Shown: positions 16,492 through 19,258 of the stretch, one piece after another
Layout of the letters: each line of letters starts with the position of its first letter
How positions within the stretch are numbered: the stretch's first letter is position 1
DNA from: CAZSHX01 sp964606895
Lineage (GTDB): Bacteria; Bacteroidota; Ignavibacteria; Kapaibacteriales; UBA2268
Direction of reading: 5' to 3'
Length of the DNA stretch: 19,258 nucleotides
Assembly (NCBI GenBank): GCA_964606895.1
Contig: CAZSHX010000084.1
Coordinates: 1 to 19,258, forward strand
Program-made: the position numbers and the translations under genes
The notes under the pieces: generated by a model
What the model was told of the DNA's origin: nothing
The model's database searches: none
Seen by the model: only the letters and a program-made list of their open reading frames with translations

Positions 16492-16837
16492 ATTGCATCT
16501 TTGCATCTTTTTGAACCAAAAGATGCAATTGAAAATTTTTCGTTATTTGAAATAATATCAATGGTTTAGAAAATAAATAATCGCATCTTCTGCATAATTA
16601 TTTTGAAGATGCAATGCAATTTTTGTAATAAAGGAAAAACCGATTTCGCGTAGCTAAATAATATTTGTAACTGCGAAATACCCCTTTGCCTTTCTATCAC
16701 TTAGTGATAGCATATAAATCGAAAAATTGCCGTCAATTTTATATTTAACCCCGATGGGGTTAAGAAATCTTGGGAGGTATGATTTGTTGCAAATATTGAT
16801 TCCCTCTGGGAATAAGAAGAATGAAAACACAACCAAA
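16492..16837 (+). repeat. Structured repeat unit D
   Basis: This full unit of ~346 bp corresponds to units A and B. It has ATTGCATCTTT/AAAGATGCAAT (16492-16502/16519-16529), the conserved 22-nt block (16541-16562) and TTCGC-GTA with one mismatched arm (16645-16657). It also has CTATCAC-TTA-GTGATAG (16694-16710), TTAACCCC-GAT-GGGGTTAA (16745-16763) and ATTCCC-TCT-GGGAAT (16799-16813). The last two are longer or more perfect than in units A and B, so this copy may be the best preserved. Confidence 0.8.
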
Positions 16838-17009
16838 ATTGCATCAATTGCATCCTAATAATGCAAAAGATGCAATGGCTAAATAATCGTTATTTGATAT
16901 AATATCAATGGTTTAGATGAAAATAGGATTGCATTTTATTTAGAAAAAAATTAAATGATGCAATTGCCACGTTGAGAGAAATCTTTAGGGGCTGAAACTA
17001 TTTAGCCCC
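16838..17009 (+). repeat. Internally deleted repeat unit E
   Basis: It starts like the other units (ATTGCATC...GATGCAAT, 16838-16876) and has the 22-nt block with one change (16888-16909). It runs to the second GATGCAAT, then jumps to AGAAATCTTTAGGGGCTG, which resembles the AAGAATCTTTGGGGGTTCG part of unit B. The TTCGC/GCGAA, ATCNC and AACCCC hairpins are missing. A GGGGCT/AGCCCC stem (16988-16993/17004-17009) marks its end. Confidence 0.6.
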
Positions 17010-17192
17010 AGCCACTGGCGGACAGATAATATCCAAAATTAATTTTGAACTAAATTCACGAGACTCAATTTGTACTGAATCGAAATCAATTTATTCATCT
17101 ATCGTCTTGTTGTTTGTCGAATTATTCGTAATTTGTAATTGATTCGAATAGTTGGATTCATGATTTTTTCAAGAGACTAAACAGAGCAGAAT

Positions 17193-18533
17193 ATGACTGA
17201 AGAGAAAAACAGCAATGAAGTAACACAAAAAAGACTTGCCGAAATTGAGAAAGAGATTGCCGATTTGAAAGAAAAGGAAAATGCTCTCAAGTTCCGCTGG
17301 AGGCAGGAGAAGCAGTTCATTCAGCAAATCCGAAGTTCTAAAGCTGAAATTGAAGCCCTGAAACTTCAATCCGATGAATTTGAACGTGCAGGCAATCTTG
17401 CCAAAGTTGCCGAAATCCGCTATGGCAAAATTCCGGATTTGGAGAAAAAACTTTCTGAATCAAACGATAAGCTTAATGAAATTCAGTTGAACGGCAAAAT
17501 GCTCAAAGAAGAAGTTGATGCTGAAGATATTGCAGAAATTGTTGCCAAATGGACAGGTATTCCCGTTATGAAAATGCTTGAATCGGAACGAAGTAAGCTC
17601 GTTAACATGGAAGACAGGATTCACAAAAGATTAATCAATCAGAATGAAGCCGTCACTTCGGTTGCGAATGCCATCCGTCGGTCCAGAGCCGGACTGCAGG
17701 ATGCGAGCAAACCTATCGGCTCATTTATTTTCCTTGGCACTACGGGTGTCGGGAAAACCGAGATGGCAAGAGCCTTGGCTGAATTTCTGTTTGATGATGA
17801 AAACGCAATAGTCCGTATAGATATGAGCGAGTACATGGAAAAATTCTCGGTTTCAAGGCTGATTGGTGCCCCTCCGGGTTATGTCGGCTATGAAGAGGGC
17901 GGACAGCTGACCGAAGCCATAAGAAGAAAGCCGTTTTCAGTTGTTCTGCTGGATGAGATAGAAAAAGCACATACCGAGGTTTTCAATATTCTGCTTCAGG
18001 TGCTCGACGATGGCAGACTGACCGACAGCAAAGGAAGAATAGTCAATTTCAAGAATACAATTATTATTATGACTTCAAATCTGGGAACGGAATTGATTCA
18101 GGAAAAAATTGCAGATATTACGCTTGAAAACATGGACAGCATTATTTCAGGAATCAGGATGAAAATTCTTGCACTTCTAAGAAAAAGCATGAAGCCTGAA
18201 TTTTTGAACAGAATTGACGAAATTCTGATTTTCAAACCGCTGACACAGCTTGAAACAGGACAGATTGCCGAATTACAAATCAAACAACTCAAAAACAAGT
18301 TAATTTCGTTAGGCATGAATCTGGAAATTACACCTTCTGCACTGGATTGGCTTATTCAAATCGGCTATGATTCCCAATATGGAGCCAGACCATTGAAAAG
18401 GGCTATCCAGAAATATATTGCCGACCCGCTTTCTCTGAAACTTCTGGAGTCTGCTTTTTCGTCGGGCGATACAATCATTGTTGACGAAAATGAAGACGGC
18501 GGGTTTGTGTTTACGAAGAAGATTGAGGGATAA
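17193..18533 (+). CDS. clpB: ClpB-like disaggregase lacking N domain and first AAA+ module
   Basis: This 446-residue protein is about half of normal ClpB (~860 residues). Residues 1-105 match the end of the coiled-coil middle domain: 'RLAEIEKEIADLKEKENALKF', 'LAKVAEIRYGKIPDLEKKL' with its preceding region, then KEEV, AEDIAEIVAKWTGIPV. The second AAA+ module is complete. It has Walker A GTTGVGKT (182-189), pore loop GYVGYEE (from 229), Walker B VVLLDE (250-255), sensor-1 MTSN (293-296), arginine finger in FLNRIDE (Arg340) and sensor-2 GARPLKR (397-403). A normal C-terminal small domain follows. The amino-terminal domain and NBD1 are not found upstream, where repeat block 2 ends ~180 nt before. 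The frame is intact, so this is either a recently truncated gene or a working half-ClpB. There is no clear ribosome binding site. It could be annotated as a pseudogene. Confidence 0.8.
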   Translation: MTEEKNSNEVTQKRLAEIEKEIADLKEKENALKFRWRQEKQFIQQIRSSKAEIEALKLQSDEFERAGNLAKVAEIRYGKIPDLEKKLSESNDKLNEIQLNGKMLKEEVDAEDIAEIVAKWTGIPVMKMLESERSKLVNMEDRIHKRLINQNEAVTSVANAIRRSRAGLQDASKPIGSFIFLGTTGVGKTEMARALAEFLFDDENAIVRIDMSEYMEKFSVSRLIGAPPGYVGYEEGGQLTEAIRRKPFSVVLLDEIEKAHTEVFNILLQVLDDGRLTDSKGRIVNFKNTIIIMTSNLGTELIQEKIADITLENMDSIISGIRMKILALLRKSMKPEFLNRIDEILIFKPLTQLETGQIAELQIKQLKNKLISLGMNLEITPSALDWLIQIGYDSQYGARPLKRAIQKYIADPLSLKLLESAFSSGDTIIVDENEDGGFVFTKKIEG

Positions 18534-18955
18534 ACAGAATTAGAAATAATGAGAATGACCATATCAATTGTTAAAAAAATAAAAAAAAGTTACGCAATGT
18601 TGGAATACAGAATGGCATGCATTTTCGTAGGTGACGAAATGAAAACAAATATAAAATCTAAAATGATTATGGATTTCTCGTCGAGGTGGAGTCCATTTTA
18701 AAAAAACCTGCAACTGTTGACATTCACAGATTCAAAAGATGCAATTTAGGGAAATTTAGTGAGAATTGCACCTAAGGAGCGTCCTGATTTTTCATATATA
18801 AAATTTAACAGTCCGCTTCTTAGGAGATAAATATTTAAAATGTTTTGCTTTTCTACAAACGGACGGTTCCTATGGATTATAAGAAATTGTTCATGAAAAA
18901 CTATATCCTTTGCCTTGTCCACACCAATAATTTCTTTGGCTTTTAGAAGATTCTC
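18534..18955. other. Intergenic region with small hairpins after the ClpB-like gene
   Basis: No credible gene is present in 420 bases. Small stem-loops occur: TTTCGT/ACGAAA (18623-18628/18634-18639), and a nested ATGGA/TCCAT stem (18669-18673/18692-18696) enclosing CTC-GTC-GAG (18677-18685). These recall the short, small-loop hairpins of the repeat blocks but do not align with them as units. A short TTCAAAAGATGCAATTT (18731-18747) resembles the right arm of hairpin 1 of the repeat. A frame starting MKNYILCLV at ~18893 stops after 17 codons. Confidence 0.5.
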
Positions 18956-19177
18956 CTATTTTGTAATTATAAGTCTCTTGGTTTTAGCATCATTTGCCGA
19001 ATTAACTTTCAATATATAGGTTCCTGCAGGAATATTAACAGTATTAAGCTCAAACTGATAAGTCCCGGTGTTTAGATATTGTGATAAAATTGAAATTATT
19101 CTATTGCCCTGCAAATCATATAGCCTGAATAATTCACAAACAGTTTGCAAAATAGGGGATAAATTGTTATATTGCAA
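18956..19177 (-). pseudogene. Orphan T9SS sorting-domain fragment
   Basis: The minus-strand frame encodes 'LFRLYDLQGNRI', then 'NIPAGTYILKVNSAN', 'KTKRLIITK' and a stop. This is the second half of a type-A T9SS sorting domain, which normally sits at the end of a long exported protein. Here it is preceded in frame by a stop codon, and the only start is a TTG directly after that stop. In another frame just upstream the sequence reads NITIYP, the usual opening of such a tail ('ITIYPNP'), so a frameshift probably separates the two halves. No body of the protein is visible up to the window end. It is most likely decayed; a larger broken gene could extend beyond 19258. Confidence 0.6.
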
Positions 19178-19258
19178 TTAGTTAGACAACAATAACAACA
19201 AAATAATATCCCCCAAATATGCGACACAAAATTAAGCTATTTTCTAATAAGAACCAAG

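Larger units (their letters stand above)
16366..17192. other. Intergenic region holding repeat block 2
   Basis: The ~830 bases contain the leader (16365-16491), one full structured unit (16492-16837) and one internally deleted unit (16838-~17009). About 180 AT-rich bases follow before the ClpB-like gene; they show neither clpB-like coding sequence nor a clear promoter. A 60-codon open frame on the minus strand across unit D is not conserved in unit A, where the same frame has a stop, and is not called as a gene. Confidence 0.7.

Noticed and set aside
16654..16836. Minus-strand 60-codon open frame across repeat unit D
   Set aside because: The same frame in unit A encodes a similar stretch (PRFLNPIGVKY) but contains a stop codon between it and the preceding part. 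The reading frame follows from the hairpin sequence and is not maintained as a gene.
18731..18747. Third locus of the structured repeat
   Set aside because: Only about 17 bases resemble the right arm of the first hairpin. The conserved 22-nt block and other hairpins are missing.
18893..19012. Broken signal-peptide gene starting MKNYILCLV with TPIISLAF in another frame
   Set aside because: A plausible frameshifted signal peptide can be read, but it runs into the opposite-strand T9SS tail and has no downstream coding body. Chance is as likely.
1..19258. tRNA or rRNA genes
   Set aside because: No cloverleaf-like sequence with TTCGAATC-type T-loop or rRNA-like conserved segment was recognised by eye in the intergenic regions.

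Overview
The window is AT-rich DNA from a Gram-negative bacterium of the Bacteroidota/Chlorobiota (FCB) group. Three large exported proteins end in type-A sorting domains of the type IX secretion system (T9SS), which is essentially limited to that group. An LpxH-type lipid A enzyme and two lipoproteins with clear lipoboxes fit a cell with an LPS outer membrane. The citrate synthase is of the eukaryote-like type and the malate dehydrogenase of the LDH-like type. A deep branch such as Ignavibacteria or Kapabacteria is plausible, but the sequence alone does not prove it.

Layout: 1-396 is non-coding and holds a strong hairpin. 397-966 encodes a small cysteine-rich exported protein, and 1088-3373 an Asp-box (YCF48/sortilin-like) propeller protein with a T9SS tail. 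3441-4290 is an intergenic block of ~345-bp structured repeats. 4412-6748 holds an unknown lipoprotein and lpxH on the minus strand, then an ABC-transport auxiliary lipoprotein on the plus strand. 7131-9369 is a citrate synthase-malate dehydrogenase operon closed by a strong terminator. 9561-13835 encodes a 1424-residue surface protein (IgGFc-binding-like region, ASH-type Ig-like domains, T9SS tail), also followed by a strong terminator. 14281-16365 is a second Asp-box protein with a T9SS tail, followed directly by a second copy of the structured repeat block (16365-~17009). 17193-18533 is a ClpB-like protein lacking its N domain and first AAA+ module. The window ends in a decayed, minus-strand T9SS tail.

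How the genes relate: citrate synthase and malate dehydrogenase catalyse consecutive TCA steps (malate to oxaloacetate to citrate) and are spaced as one transcript. The three T9SS cargo proteins are probably surface-exposed or secreted, but the T9SS machinery is not in the window. LpxH and the auxiliary lipoprotein both relate to the outer envelope, but they are divergently transcribed and need not be co-regulated.

The most unusual feature is the structured repeat. Two loci about 13 kb apart share a leader and tandem ~345-bp units made of a series of short hairpins, mostly with 3-nt loops. In one hairpin a base pair is G-C, T-A and A-T in three copies, a compensatory pattern suggesting selection on structure. 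Both blocks follow Asp-box T9SS genes, and the second lies just before the truncated clpB.
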